A stretch of DNA of 64,000 nucleotides from Amarobacter sp035326025 (GTDB lineage: Bacteria > Chloroflexota > Dehalococcoidia > Tepidiformales > Tepidiformaceae): assembly GCA_035326025.1 (NCBI GenBank), contig DAOKYT010000002.1, positions 37,610 to 101,609 of the forward strand, given 5' to 3'. The number at the start of each line of letters is the position of its first letter. Position 1 is the stretch's first letter. This document shows, one piece after another, positions 7,223-17,012 of this stretch. Both the position numbers and the translations under genes were made by a program. Under the pieces are notes generated by a model. It was given only the letters and a program-made list of their open reading frames with translations, was not told the origin of the DNA and did no database searches.

Positions 7223-9961
7223 ATGCCGCCCGCATCCGCCCAAAAGCCACGACTCGTCGTGCTCGATTCGCACGGCATTCTCTACCGCGCCTTCTTCGCG
7301 TTCGCCAACTCCGACCATCCCCTGATGACCTCGAAGGGCGAGCTCACCTTCGCGGTGCACGGCTACGCCGAGACGCTCATCCGGGTGCTCGACCTGCTCA
7401 AGCCCACCCACATCTGCGCGGCCTGGGACGCACCCGGGAAGACCTTCCGGCACGAGGCGAGCGAGGCCTACAAGGCAACCCGCCGCGAGACCCCGGCCGA
7501 ACTCCTCCGCCAGATGGAACGCGTGCGTGAGCTCCTGGACGCATTCAACATCCCGATCTTCGAACTGCCCGGGTACGAAGCCGACGATGTCGCCGGGACG
7601 ATCGCCAGGAAGGCCGCCGAGCAGGGGGTCGAGACCTACATCGCCACGCTCGATACGGACCTCGTCCAGCTCATCGGGCCGAACATCAACCTCTTCATGT
7701 TCCGCCCCTACCAGCGCGACACGGTGGACTACAACGAGCAGCGCGCCGCCGAGCGGTATGGGTTCAGCCCCAGATACATGATCGACTTCAAGGCGCTGAA
7801 AGGAGACCCGAGCGACAACGTCGAGGGTATTCGCGGCATCGGCGAAAAGACGGCCGCCGACCTCATCCGCCAGTTTGGCGGCGTGCCGCAGATCTACGAG
7901 AACATCGAGCTTGTCCGCGGCGCACTGAAGCAGAAACTCATCGATGGCCGTGACATCGCGTTCCGCAACCTCGAACTGGTCACCATCCACACGGACCTCC
8001 CGATCGACTTCGACCTGGAGTCGTGCCGGGTGCAGGATTTCGACCGCGAGCGCGTGGCCACGATCTTCCGCGAGCTGGAGTTCCGGATGCTGGCCCAGCG
8101 GCTCGACGAAGTACTGGGGGCCGCGAGGCCGGCTCCCAGAGGGAGCGAAGAGGTCGCGACGGAGTACACCACCGTCACGACACCGGAGGCCCTCGGCGAG
8201 CTGGCGGCGACGCTCCGGGCCGCGGGGGCGTTCGGGTTCGCCAGCATCTCGACCACCGGCGACACCTCGCATCCGATGATACTCGGGCTCGCCTTCTCAA
8301 CCGCGCCAGGCCGCGCATGGTATGTGCCGGTGGGCCACGTACCCCGGATCGATGGCAGCACAGGCCAACTCAAGCTCGACGCCGTCCGGGAGACCCTGGG
8401 GCCGCTACTCGCCGGCCCGGGCCTCAAGAAGACGGTCTACAACACGAAGTACGTGCTCCACCAGCTCGAGCGCAACGGCATGACACTCACCGGCTACGAA
8501 TTCGATGTGGCCATCGCCGCGTTCCTCCTGGGCGAGACCTCGTCGCAATTGCAGCCGCTGGTGAACGAGCGCCTCGGCATCCAGATGACGACGCTCCAAT
8601 CGCTCACCGGCACCGGCCGGAACCACGTCGCGCTGTCGCAGGCCAGCATCGACGACGTGGCGCCCTACGCCTGCCAGCAGGCCGAGATGCTACTCCGCAT
8701 CCGCCCGCAGCTCGAACAGCAGCTCAACGAACGCGGCCAATGGCCCCTCTTCGCGGATATGGAGATGCCACTCATCCGCGTGCTCTACGGCATGGAAAAG
8801 GTGGGGATCGCGGTGGACGTGGCGGTGCTGCGGGAACTCTCCCGGGCCATGGCCGTCGATATCGACAGGGTCGAACGGGAGATTTACTCGGCCGTCGGGC
8901 ACGAATTCAACATCGGGAGCCCAAAGCAGCTGAGCGACGTGCTGTTCGGCGAGCTCGGCCTGCCGAAGACGCGCAAGACCACGCAGGGCTACAGCACCGA
9001 CCAGCGGGCGCTCGAAGGCCTGCGCCCCGTGGCACCCATCATCGGCCTGATCTTCCAGTACCGCGAACTGACGAAACTGAAGTCCACCTATACGGATGCC
9101 CTTCCGGGCGCCATTGCCGAGGACGGCCGCATCCACACGGACTTTCAGCAGACAGTCGCCTCGACGGGACGGCTGAGCAGCACCAACCCGAACCTCCAGA
9201 ACATCCCGGTGCGCACGGATACGGGCCGCGACATTCGCCGGGCATTCGTCGCGGCGCACTTCGGCGACCCGTGGTTCGTCGCGGCCGACTACTCGCAGAT
9301 CGAATTGCGCGTGCTGGCGCACATCACCGGCGACGATGGGCTCATCCAGGCGTTCCTCGCCGACCAGGATATCCACCGCGCGACCGCGGCGACCGTCTAC
9401 GGGGTCGACCCTTCGGAAGTCACGCGACAGATGCGCGACACCGCGAAGATGGTGAACTTCGGCATCGCCTACGGGATGGGAGAGTTCGGGCTGGCGAGCC
9501 GCACCGGGATGACGCGGGAGGAGGCCGAGGCGTTCATCACCACCTACTACCGGCGCTTCCCGGGCATCGCCGGGTGGCAGCAAGCCACCCTCGCATCGAC
9601 GCGCGAGAAGGGGTACGCCGAGACGCTCTTCGGCCGGCGGCGGTACCTGCCGGCGATCCGCAGCACGAACTTCCAGGTACGTTCCGCCGCCGAACGCGAA
9701 GCCATCAACATGCCCATCCAGGGCACAGCCGCCGACATCATCAAGGTCGCGATGATCCGTGTGGACGACGAGCTGCGGGAACGCGGCCTCCGCAGCCGGA
9801 TGATCCTCCAGGTGCACGACGAGCTCATCTTCGAGTGTCCGGCGGACGAGGTGGACGTCGTGCGGGAGCTGGCGGTGCGGCTGATGCCGGCAAGCATCGA
9901 GATGAAGGTGCCACTGAAGGTGGACTTGAAGCAGGGCCGCAACTGGGGCGAGATGGAGTAG
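7223..9961 (+). CDS. polA: DNA polymerase I
   Basis: A 912-residue repair and Okazaki-fragment polymerase. The N-terminal 290 residues form the 5'-3' flap nuclease (LVVLDSHGILYRAFFAF, GYEADDVAGT, GDPSDNVEGIRGIGEKTA). The central 3'-5' exonuclease-like domain is degenerate: where proofreading enzymes have the DTET metal motif this protein reads FASISTTGD. The polymerase domain is intact, with motif A DYSQIELRVLAHI near 690, motif B RDTAKMVNFGIAYG near 740 and motif C QVHDELIFE near 863. The ATG at 7223 is chosen over an upstream ATG at 7166 because a TATAAT box lies at 7211-7216. A GC-rich imperfect hairpin follows the stop. Confidence 0.96.
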   Translation: MPPASAQKPRLVVLDSHGILYRAFFAFANSDHPLMTSKGELTFAVHGYAETLIRVLDLLKPTHICAAWDAPGKTFRHEASEAYKATRRETPAELLRQMERVRELLDAFNIPIFELPGYEADDVAGTIARKAAEQGVETYIATLDTDLVQLIGPNINLFMFRPYQRDTVDYNEQRAAERYGFSPRYMIDFKALKGDPSDNVEGIRGIGEKTAADLIRQFGGVPQIYENIELVRGALKQKLIDGRDIAFRNLELVTIHTDLPIDFDLESCRVQDFDRERVATIFRELEFRMLAQRLDEVLGAARPAPRGSEEVATEYTTVTTPEALGELAATLRAAGAFGFASISTTGDTSHPMILGLAFSTAPGRAWYVPVGHVPRIDGSTGQLKLDAVRETLGPLLAGPGLKKTVYNTKYVLHQLERNGMTLTGYEFDVAIAAFLLGETSSQLQPLVNERLGIQMTTLQSLTGTGRNHVALSQASIDDVAPYACQQAEMLLRIRPQLEQQLNERGQWPLFADMEMPLIRVLYGMEKVGIAVDVAVLRELSRAMAVDIDRVEREIYSAVGHEFNIGSPKQLSDVLFGELGLPKTRKTTQGYSTDQRALEGLRPVAPIIGLIFQYRELTKLKSTYTDALPGAIAEDGRIHTDFQQTVASTGRLSSTNPNLQNIPVRTDTGRDIRRAFVAAHFGDPWFVAADYSQIELRVLAHITGDDGLIQAFLADQDIHRATAATVYGVDPSEVTRQMRDTAKMVNFGIAYGMGEFGLASRTGMTREEAEAFITTYYRRFPGIAGWQQATLASTREKGYAETLFGRRRYLPAIRSTNFQVRSAAEREAINMPIQGTAADIIKVAMIRVDDELRERGLRSRMILQVHDELIFECPADEVDVVRELAVRLMPASIEMKVPLKVDLKQGRNWGEME

Positions 9962-9992
9962 GGGGTCGGGGCGGCGCGGCCCGGAACCCCCG
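9961..9992 (+). terminator. Possible terminator after polA
   Basis: An imperfect GC-rich hairpin overlaps the polA stop codon: GGGGGTCGGGGC pairs with GCCCGGAACCCCC with a mismatch. There is no T tract. Confidence 0.35.
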
Positions 9993-10148
9993 GTCGGCGC
10001 AACGACACCCTGCGGTACGCCCGGCTGGCGATCGCCCGCGGTACGGGTTCGGAGGTTGGCAGGCGCTGGCCCGGGGCGCGCGCCCGATCTTGCGCCGTTG
10101 TAACCCTTACTTCGCTCGTCGCCCACCGGGTGGACTTCCCGTGGCTCC

Positions 10149-10154
10149 TATACT
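10149..10154 (+). promoter_or_regulatory. -10 box of the flavin oxidoreductase gene, leaderless configuration
   Basis: TATACT followed by 6 nt (CGAATC) and ATG at 10161, the same geometry as polA. No SD precedes the start. Confidence 0.6.
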
Positions 10155-10160
10155 CGAATC

Positions 10161-11432
10161 ATGCGCATTGCCGTCATCGGCGCGGGTGCCGCGGGGCTGA
10201 CCGCCGCCTACCGCCTGAGTAAGGCGGGGCATCGCGTCATCGTCTACGAAGCGAACCCGTACGTGGGCGGGCGAGCGCACACCGAGCACTTCGGGCCGGG
10301 CCACCACGTGGATACGGGGGCTGGCTGGCTAACGACGGCCTACACGCGCACGCTCGCGCTGTTTGAAGAACTGGGAGAGCGGGAGCGGCTGCAACCGCTG
10401 CGCGCCAGCGGCCCCGCCGAACTGCTCCTCGGCGACCAGGTATACCTCAGCAATGGGCTCCCCCGGACGCCCTCGGGCGAGCACCTGGTGCCTCCGGAGG
10501 AACGGGAACGGCTGCGCAACTGGCTGCAGTGGCTCGAAGGTTACCCGCCGCTCGGGTTCCGGACGTTCAACGACCAGGAGACAGCCGAGGCACACCTGGC
10601 CCCGGTGAGCCCCACGGCCGCCAGGTTCCTCTTCGGCCCGATGTTCGAAGGGTTGTTCGCGCCGCTCTCGGAGCAATCGGCCGAGTTCCTGCGGTCGTGG
10701 ATCGCGGCCAGCCGCGCGCGGTACCTCCAGGTGGCCGAGGGCATGGACGCGCCGTGGAAGCGCGTCGCGAGCCACCTCGAAGTGCGGCTGAACGCGCGCG
10801 TCGAGATGATCCGCCAGGGCGGCATGCGGATGGAAGTGGTGGCGAACAGCATGGGCACCGGGTTCGACGGGATCGTCGTTGCGGTACCGCCGCCAGCAGG
10901 CAACCGGTTCGTGACGCGCGCAATCGAGCCGCGCTGGGTTGCTCAGCTCAATTACGAGCACATCGAGTACACGGGCCAGTGCCGCCTGTACCTGGCCATG
11001 CCGGGCGATGCGCCCGGGCGGGTCCACCGGCGGCCCATGCCGATGGGCCTGGTTGCCAGTGTCGAGTGGCAGTCGGCGCGGGACGGCGCCTGGGGGACCT
11101 GTCCGGCGGGCTGGCAGTGGGCCCTGATCTGCGGAAACCAACGGTACAACCGGCACCTGCTGAATATGCCCGATGCGGAAATCGCGGGACACCTGTGGGA
11201 CGAGGCGGTGAACATCATCCCGAACCTGCCGCCGCTGAAATCCTGGAATGTCCAGCACGTGATCCGGTGGGCGCAGGCGGTGCCGACGATGGCCCCGGGA
11301 CACTTCACGCGGATGGCAGCCTACCAGCGCCGGCCGCCGCTGGTGTTCGCGGGAGACTGGACACACCAGGCCTGCATCGAAGGGGCGGTCCGCTCCGGCG
11401 AGGCAGCGGCCGAAGCGTTCGGGCCCGCGTAA
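10161..11432 (+). CDS. FAD-dependent oxidoreductase, amine oxidase/protoporphyrinogen oxidase-like
   Basis: A 423-residue flavoprotein. The N-terminal Rossmann motif GAGAAGLTAAYRLSKAGH is followed by YEANPYVGGRAHTE, the ADP-ribose and FAD contacts typical of the monoamine oxidase/PPOX/phytoene desaturase superfamily. The C-terminus has the matching FAD-closing segment FAGDWTHQACIEGAVRSGE. Substrate cannot be told: PPOX-like heme enzymes, carotenoid desaturases and unassigned amine oxidases share this fold, and no heme or carotenoid gene is adjacent. It is transcribed from a leaderless-type promoter, so it appears to be an independent unit between polA and the acyl-CoA dehydrogenase. Confidence 0.82.
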   Translation: MRIAVIGAGAAGLTAAYRLSKAGHRVIVYEANPYVGGRAHTEHFGPGHHVDTGAGWLTTAYTRTLALFEELGERERLQPLRASGPAELLLGDQVYLSNGLPRTPSGEHLVPPEERERLRNWLQWLEGYPPLGFRTFNDQETAEAHLAPVSPTAARFLFGPMFEGLFAPLSEQSAEFLRSWIAASRARYLQVAEGMDAPWKRVASHLEVRLNARVEMIRQGGMRMEVVANSMGTGFDGIVVAVPPPAGNRFVTRAIEPRWVAQLNYEHIEYTGQCRLYLAMPGDAPGRVHRRPMPMGLVASVEWQSARDGAWGTCPAGWQWALICGNQRYNRHLLNMPDAEIAGHLWDEAVNIIPNLPPLKSWNVQHVIRWAQAVPTMAPGHFTRMAAYQRRPPLVFAGDWTHQACIEGAVRSGEAAAEAFGPA

Positions 11433-11492
11433 GGCGTCGCGAGCCGCGCCAGAGCGTGTAGAATCCGCCGCATCTCCCCGGAGGCAACACGT

Positions 11493-12674
<1,182 letters not shown>

Positions 12675-12984
12675 ACAGCGCCCGGCCATCGCGCCACCTC
12701 TCCGCCACCGGCGGCCCGTGCGCCCGGTGCCCGCACCGTGCGGCCCTGGCGTTTCAACGTCATCCGCCAGCCCACCAGCAGGCAGCGGCCGGGCGCGATC
12801 TCCGCTGCCCCGGTACGCGGACGCATGGGCCGGGGGCTCCCGGCCAGGCGCCATGGGAAGGCGCACCGGTGCTGATCGCCGTGTGCCCGGGATACGCCTT
12901 CGGAGAAGGTGAGGCGGCGATGGCTGCCCCTTGCGAAAGTCACCCGGGGAGACCGTTTCGGCCAGCCGTGGTGAGCTTCCGGGG
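12675..12984. other. Convergent intergenic region
   Basis: About 310 bp between the ends of the acyl-CoA dehydrogenase and the MoaD-like gene. Several GC-rich short inverted repeats occur (for example around 12895-12925), which could terminate both convergent transcripts. I tested it by eye for cobalamin, fluoride and molybdenum-cofactor riboswitch signatures and saw none. No gene is called. Confidence 0.4.
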
Positions 12985-13248
12985 TCAGCCCCCACCGAGG
13001 GCCGGGACGATGGCGATCTCGGTTTCCGGCGAGACCGCGTCGTGCAATGCGAGCGGCACGACCTCGCCGTCCAGGGCGAAGGCCAGCTCCGGGCGCAGCC
13101 GGCCATCTTCGACGACCCGGCCATGGAAGCCGGGGCATCGCGCATCGACGGCGCGCAGCACGTCGCCGATCGTCGCACCCTCCACCTCCACCAGCGGCGA
13201 CCCCCCGCAGATGCCGCGGAGCGTCGCCGGGATGATCACTCGGACCAT
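12985..13248 (-). CDS. MoaD/ThiS-family sulfur-carrier-like protein
   Basis: An 87-residue beta-grasp (ubiquitin-like) protein with the hydrophobic pattern of MoaD and a C-terminal ALGGG ending in the diglycine that is adenylated and thiocarboxylated in this family. The middle section (ELAFALDGEVV, VSPETEIAIVPALGGG) is typical. Its ATG overlaps the TGA of the molybdopterin-binding subunit (ATGA), so translational coupling is likely. Supply of sulfur for molybdopterin or for the enzyme's Mo ligand is a reasonable inference from this linkage, but the protein could be a carrier for another pathway. Confidence 0.8.
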   Translation of the reverse strand: MVRVIIPATLRGICGGSPLVEVEGATIGDVLRAVDARCPGFHGRVVEDGRLRPELAFALDGEVVPLALHDAVSPETEIAIVPALGGG

Positions 13249-15515
13249 CAGGACAGGCCGTTGAGCTCCTCGGCCAGGCGCCGTGGAGACATCGGGAGGT
13301 CGGTGAAGCGGTGGCCTGTCGCATCGGCGATGGCATTCGCGATTGCGGCGAGCGGTGGCACGATCGGCACTTCACCGACGCCGCGCACGCCATAGGGGTG
13401 GCCCGGGTTGGGCACCTCGACGAGGATCGTGTCGATGTTCGGCACGTCCAGAGCGGTCGGCATGCGGTAGTCGAGGAAACTCGCGTTCAGCAGCCGGCCA
13501 GTCTCGTCGTAGAAGTATTCCTCGTTCAACGCCCAGCCAATGCCCTGCACGGCGCCACCCTGGATCTGCCCCTCGACGTAGGAGGGGTGGATCGCCGTGC
13601 CGACATCCTGGACGGCCGTGTAACGAAGGATGGTGACCTTGCCGGTGTCGGGATCGACCTCGACATCGACGATGTGCGTGGCAAACGCCCCGCCGGCGCC
13701 GCGCGCGAGGAGCGAGGCCTTGCCGGTGATCGGGCCGCCGGTCCGGGCCGACTGGGCCGCCATCTCCTTGAAAGTCAGTTCCTTCGTCGAGTCTTTCAGG
13801 CATCGCAGCACGCCGGATTCGTAGGCCACATCGTCCTCGGCGACCCCCCAGAGCTTCGCGGCGCGGGCGACCATCTGGCGGCGGATATCCATGCCCGCCT
13901 CGTAGACGGCGAGACCCGAGGCGAACGTGGTGCGGCTCCCGCCGGTCACGTCGTTGTGGCCAATTGAGTCGGTATCGACCACGGAAGGGCGGATGGTGTC
14001 GTAGGGTACGCCGAGCGTTTCAGCGAGCTGCATGGCGAGCGAAGCGCGCGTGCCACCGATATCCGTGGAGCCTTCGACCAGGTTGATCGTCCCGTCGGTA
14101 TTCACGGCGACCACGACGCTCGACTGCATGCCGCCGTTGAACCAGTAGCCCGACGCGACGCCCCGGCCGCGGTTAGGCCCTTCGATGGGCGAGCGGTAGT
14201 GGGGGGAGTTCAGGGCGGCCTCGACGACTTCCTCGTTGCCGATCCGGGGGAAGGCGATGCCGTTCACCATCCGCGTGCCCTGCTTCGAGGCGTTCACCTT
14301 GCGGAACTCGAGGGGGTCGATGTCCTGGCGCCTGGCGAGCTCGTCGACCACGCTCTCGATGGCGAACGCCGCCGCCGGAGCGCCCGGCGCGCGGTAGGCG
14401 GCCGTCTTCGGCTTGTTCACCACGACGTCGTAGGCGTGCAGTTCGAAGTTATCCAGGTTGTAGGGCGCGAGCATGGTCATCGAGCCGGCGCCCACGGGCG
14501 AGCCGGGAAAAGCGCCCGCCTCGTAGCAGAGGGTCGCCTGGACGGCCGTCAGCCGGTCGCCCCTGGCCGCTGCCTTGACCTTGATGTACGTGCCACTCGT
14601 GGGGCCGGTGGCCTCGAACACCTCGGTGCGGCTCATGGTGGCTTTCACCGGCCGGCCGCTCTTTTTCGAAAGGAGCGCGGCGACGGGGTCGAGGTAGATC
14701 GGGAGCTTGCCGCCAAAGCCGCCGCCGATCTCCATCGGCACAACCTTCACGTGGTTGATGGGCAGCTTGAGGACCTCGGATACGAGCCCGCGCACCGCGA
14801 AAGCGCCCTGGGTGCTGGTCCAGATCGTCAGTGTGCCATCGGAGTTCCAGCTGGCGGTGGTAGTCTGCGGCTCGATGTAGCCCTGGTGGACCATCCTGGT
14901 TGTGAACTCGCGCTCGACGACGGCATCCGCGGCGGCGAACGCTGCCTCGACATCTCCACCCACGAACCTGTTGTACGTCGCGATATTCGAGGGCCTGTCG
15001 CTCAGTTCACCCGTCATCAGCGTCTTGGTACGGCGCGCTTCGTCCAGGAGCGGCGCATCATCGCGCATCGCATCGCGCACATCGAGCACAGGTGGCAGGA
15101 CCTCGTACTCGACCCTGATCTTCCCGAGAGCCAGCTCGGCGGCGTGGGGGCTCGCCGCCGCGACGGCAGCGATCGCATGGCCCCGGTAGAGCACCTTTTC
15201 CGAAGCGAGGATGTTGTCGCTCACTTCCTTGACGTTGACCGCGCTCTCGCCAAGCTCCTCGATCTTGTCGGCGGCGGCGGGCAGGTCCCGATGGGTGACG
15301 ACGGCCAGCACGCCGGGGTGCTTCTCCGCCTCGCTGGTATCGATGGACAGGATGCGCGCGTGCGCGTGCGGGCTGCGCAGTACCTTCGCATGGATGAGCC
15401 CCGGGAGGTGGATGTCGGCGCCGTACTGGGCCTTGCCAGTCACTTTTTCGACGCCATCCGGGCGGATCGGCCGGGTGCCGATGACGGAGTAGCCGGGGCG
15501 TTCAGCTGTGGTCAC
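13248..15515 (-). CDS. Xanthine dehydrogenase-family molybdopterin-binding catalytic subunit
   Basis: A 755-residue large subunit of a molybdenum hydroxylase. The N-terminal aldehyde-oxidase a/b hammerhead domain (GKAQYGADIHLPGLIHAKVLR) and the molybdopterin-binding domains (GGGFGGK, AYRAPGAPAAAF, TDIGG, GGSRTTF) are present. A C-terminal GVGE supplies the catalytic Glu of this superfamily. The active-site loop AYRAPGAP is neither the AYXCSFR of form I CO dehydrogenase nor AYRGAGR of form II, so CO oxidation is unlikely. Hydroxylation of an aldehyde or N-heterocycle is more probable, substrate unknown. It sits between the FeS subunit and the MoaD-like gene in one operon. Confidence 0.93.
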   Translation of the reverse strand: MTTAERPGYSVIGTRPIRPDGVEKVTGKAQYGADIHLPGLIHAKVLRSPHAHARILSIDTSEAEKHPGVLAVVTHRDLPAAADKIEELGESAVNVKEVSDNILASEKVLYRGHAIAAVAAASPHAAELALGKIRVEYEVLPPVLDVRDAMRDDAPLLDEARRTKTLMTGELSDRPSNIATYNRFVGGDVEAAFAAADAVVEREFTTRMVHQGYIEPQTTTASWNSDGTLTIWTSTQGAFAVRGLVSEVLKLPINHVKVVPMEIGGGFGGKLPIYLDPVAALLSKKSGRPVKATMSRTEVFEATGPTSGTYIKVKAAARGDRLTAVQATLCYEAGAFPGSPVGAGSMTMLAPYNLDNFELHAYDVVVNKPKTAAYRAPGAPAAAFAIESVVDELARRQDIDPLEFRKVNASKQGTRMVNGIAFPRIGNEEVVEAALNSPHYRSPIEGPNRGRGVASGYWFNGGMQSSVVVAVNTDGTINLVEGSTDIGGTRASLAMQLAETLGVPYDTIRPSVVDTDSIGHNDVTGGSRTTFASGLAVYEAGMDIRRQMVARAAKLWGVAEDDVAYESGVLRCLKDSTKELTFKEMAAQSARTGGPITGKASLLARGAGGAFATHIVDVEVDPDTGKVTILRYTAVQDVGTAIHPSYVEGQIQGGAVQGIGWALNEEYFYDETGRLLNASFLDYRMPTALDVPNIDTILVEVPNPGHPYGVRGVGEVPIVPPLAAIANAIADATGHRFTDLPMSPRRLAEELNGLS

Positions 15516-15516
15516 G

Positions 15517-15996
15517 TTACTTCACCTCCTGCATCCGCGTGGACGCCTTCATGACGGCCTTGACGATCTTGTCGTAGCCGGTGCAGCGGCAGAGGTTCCC
15601 GGCAAGCCAGAAGCGCACCCGGTGCTCATCGGGGTTCGGCTCCTGGTCGAGGAGCGCCTTCGCCGACATGATGAACCCGGGCGTGCAGATGCCGCACTGG
15701 AGCGCCGCTTCTTCCAGGAACGCCTGCTGCAATGGATGGAGCTGGTCCCCATGCGCCAGCCCCTCGATGGTGGTCACCTCAGCGCCCTGCGTCTCGACGG
15801 CAAGGACGCAGCACGAGTTTACGACGCGGCCGTTGAGCAGGACGCTGCAGGCGCCGCAATTGCCGTTGTTGCAGCCTTCCTTTGTGCCGGTGAGCCCGAT
15901 CTCGTCGCGGAGGACTTCGAGAAGGCTCTGGCGAGGCTCGGCGAGGAATTCGGCATCCTCGCCGTTGAGGCGAGTCTGGATGTGCATTTTCGGCAT
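15517..15996 (-). CDS. (2Fe-2S)-binding small subunit of a molybdenum hydroxylase
   Basis: A 159-residue electron-transfer subunit. The N-terminal plant-type 2Fe-2S domain carries CNNGNCGACSVLLNG plus a fourth Cys. The C-terminal helical [2Fe-2S] domain carries LQCGICTPGFIMSA and the later NLCRCTGYDKIV. Both cluster motifs are complete. It passes electrons from the Mo site to the FAD subunit. The gene ends a single base before the large subunit and begins 3 bp after the FAD subunit, so the three are cotranscribed. Confidence 0.95.
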   Translation of the reverse strand: MPKMHIQTRLNGEDAEFLAEPRQSLLEVLRDEIGLTGTKEGCNNGNCGACSVLLNGRVVNSCCVLAVETQGAEVTTIEGLAHGDQLHPLQQAFLEEAALQCGICTPGFIMSAKALLDQEPNPDEHRVRFWLAGNLCRCTGYDKIVKAVMKASTRMQEVK

Positions 15997-15999
15997 GGG

Positions 16000-16875
16000 C
16001 TAGCGGGCCTCCCGGAGTCGCTGGAGCGCCCCTTCGAGCGCGCGGATGGTGAGGATCCTGGCCAGGTGCTTCCGCTGGGCGGCGCCGCCGCGCATGTCGT
16101 CGATCGGGGTAGCCGCATCGGAGGCGGCCTGGCCGGCGGCCGCGAACGCCTCGGGGCCGGCGGGCCTGCCAACGAGAGCGGCCGCGGCTGCTGGCACCAT
16201 GATCGGCGTCGCGGCGACGGCACCCAGGGCCACGCGGGCCGCTTCGATGGTGGCGCCATCGGCCGCGAGCTGGATGCGCACGCCGGAGCTGGCGACCGCG
16301 ATATCCATCTCGTTGCGCGGGATGAAGCGGTGGTAGTAGGCGGCAGAGCGGTCCGGCTGGGCGGGGATCCGGATACTGGCGAGGATTTCGCCTGGCTGGA
16401 GGGTATTGCGGCCCGGGCCGGCGAAGAACTCCTCCACGGCCAGCTCGCGCGACCCTGAAGGGGAAACGATGTTCAGGCGAGCCCCGAGCACCATCAGCGC
16501 CGGCGAGGAATCGGCGGCGGGGCTGGCGTTGCAGAGGTTGCCGCCAAGGCTCGCCCGCGACTGGATGGCGGTACCACCGATGATCGACGCGGCATCGACG
16601 AGGGCAGGGAGCCTTGCGCGCACCGTGGCGTCCTCGTAGATCCGGGCGAGCGGCACGGCCGCGCCCACCTCGAGCGAGCCATCGGGCCTGGACGCCATCG
16701 CCATCATCTCGGGGATATGCTTCAGGTCGATGACCTGGTCGCACTGTTTGCGGCCTTCGCGGAGCTGCACGATGACGTCGGTGCCACCGGCGAGCATGAG
16801 CGACCGCTTTCCGTTGCCGAGTGCCGCGAAGGCCTCGGCGAGGGAGCGCGGCGCGACGTAGTCGAACGCTTCCAT
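16000..16875 (-). CDS. FAD-binding middle subunit of a molybdenum hydroxylase
   Basis: A 291-residue CoxM/XdhB-type subunit. The FAD-binding PCMH domain shows LMLAGGTDVIVQLREG, then IIGGTAIQSRASLGGNLC and NASPAADS, which contact FAD. The C-terminal CO dehydrogenase flavoprotein domain follows (YHRFIPRNEMDIAVAS). It is the first gene of the leftward operon FAD subunit, FeS subunit, Mo subunit, MoaD-like protein. The ATG is preceded by AAGGATGG. The final electron acceptor (NAD, quinone or other) cannot be read from sequence. Confidence 0.94.
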   Translation of the reverse strand: MEAFDYVAPRSLAEAFAALGNGKRSLMLAGGTDVIVQLREGRKQCDQVIDLKHIPEMMAMASRPDGSLEVGAAVPLARIYEDATVRARLPALVDAASIIGGTAIQSRASLGGNLCNASPAADSSPALMVLGARLNIVSPSGSRELAVEEFFAGPGRNTLQPGEILASIRIPAQPDRSAAYYHRFIPRNEMDIAVASSGVRIQLAADGATIEAARVALGAVAATPIMVPAAAAALVGRPAGPEAFAAAGQAASDAATPIDDMRGGAAQRKHLARILTIRALEGALQRLREAR

Positions 16876-16998
16876 GCACCATCCTTGGATGTGGAGTTAC
16901 CCGCGGGGAACGGAGATTGCGGAGCTTCCTGGCAGTGAAAAGGATCATACGGCCCGCGCAACGGCTTGTCTTGAACCGCCCGTTCGGCGGCTTGTGGG

Positions 16999-17004
16999 TA
17001 GAAT
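16999..17004 (+). promoter_or_regulatory. -10 box of the DUF2207 gene, leaderless configuration
   Basis: TAGAAT followed by 8 nt and ATG at 17013. No SD is present. Confidence 0.6.
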
Positions 17005-17012
17005 GCCTCGAC

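Noticed and set aside
12675..12984. A molybdenum-cofactor, cobalamin or fluoride riboswitch near the Mo enzyme operon
   Set aside because: Conserved core sequences of these classes are absent, and the interval is downstream of, not before, the operon.
13248..16875. Carbon monoxide dehydrogenase (coxMSL)
   Set aside because: Subunit layout fits, but the active-site loop AYRAPGAP is neither the form I AYXCSFR nor the form II AYRGAGR signature.
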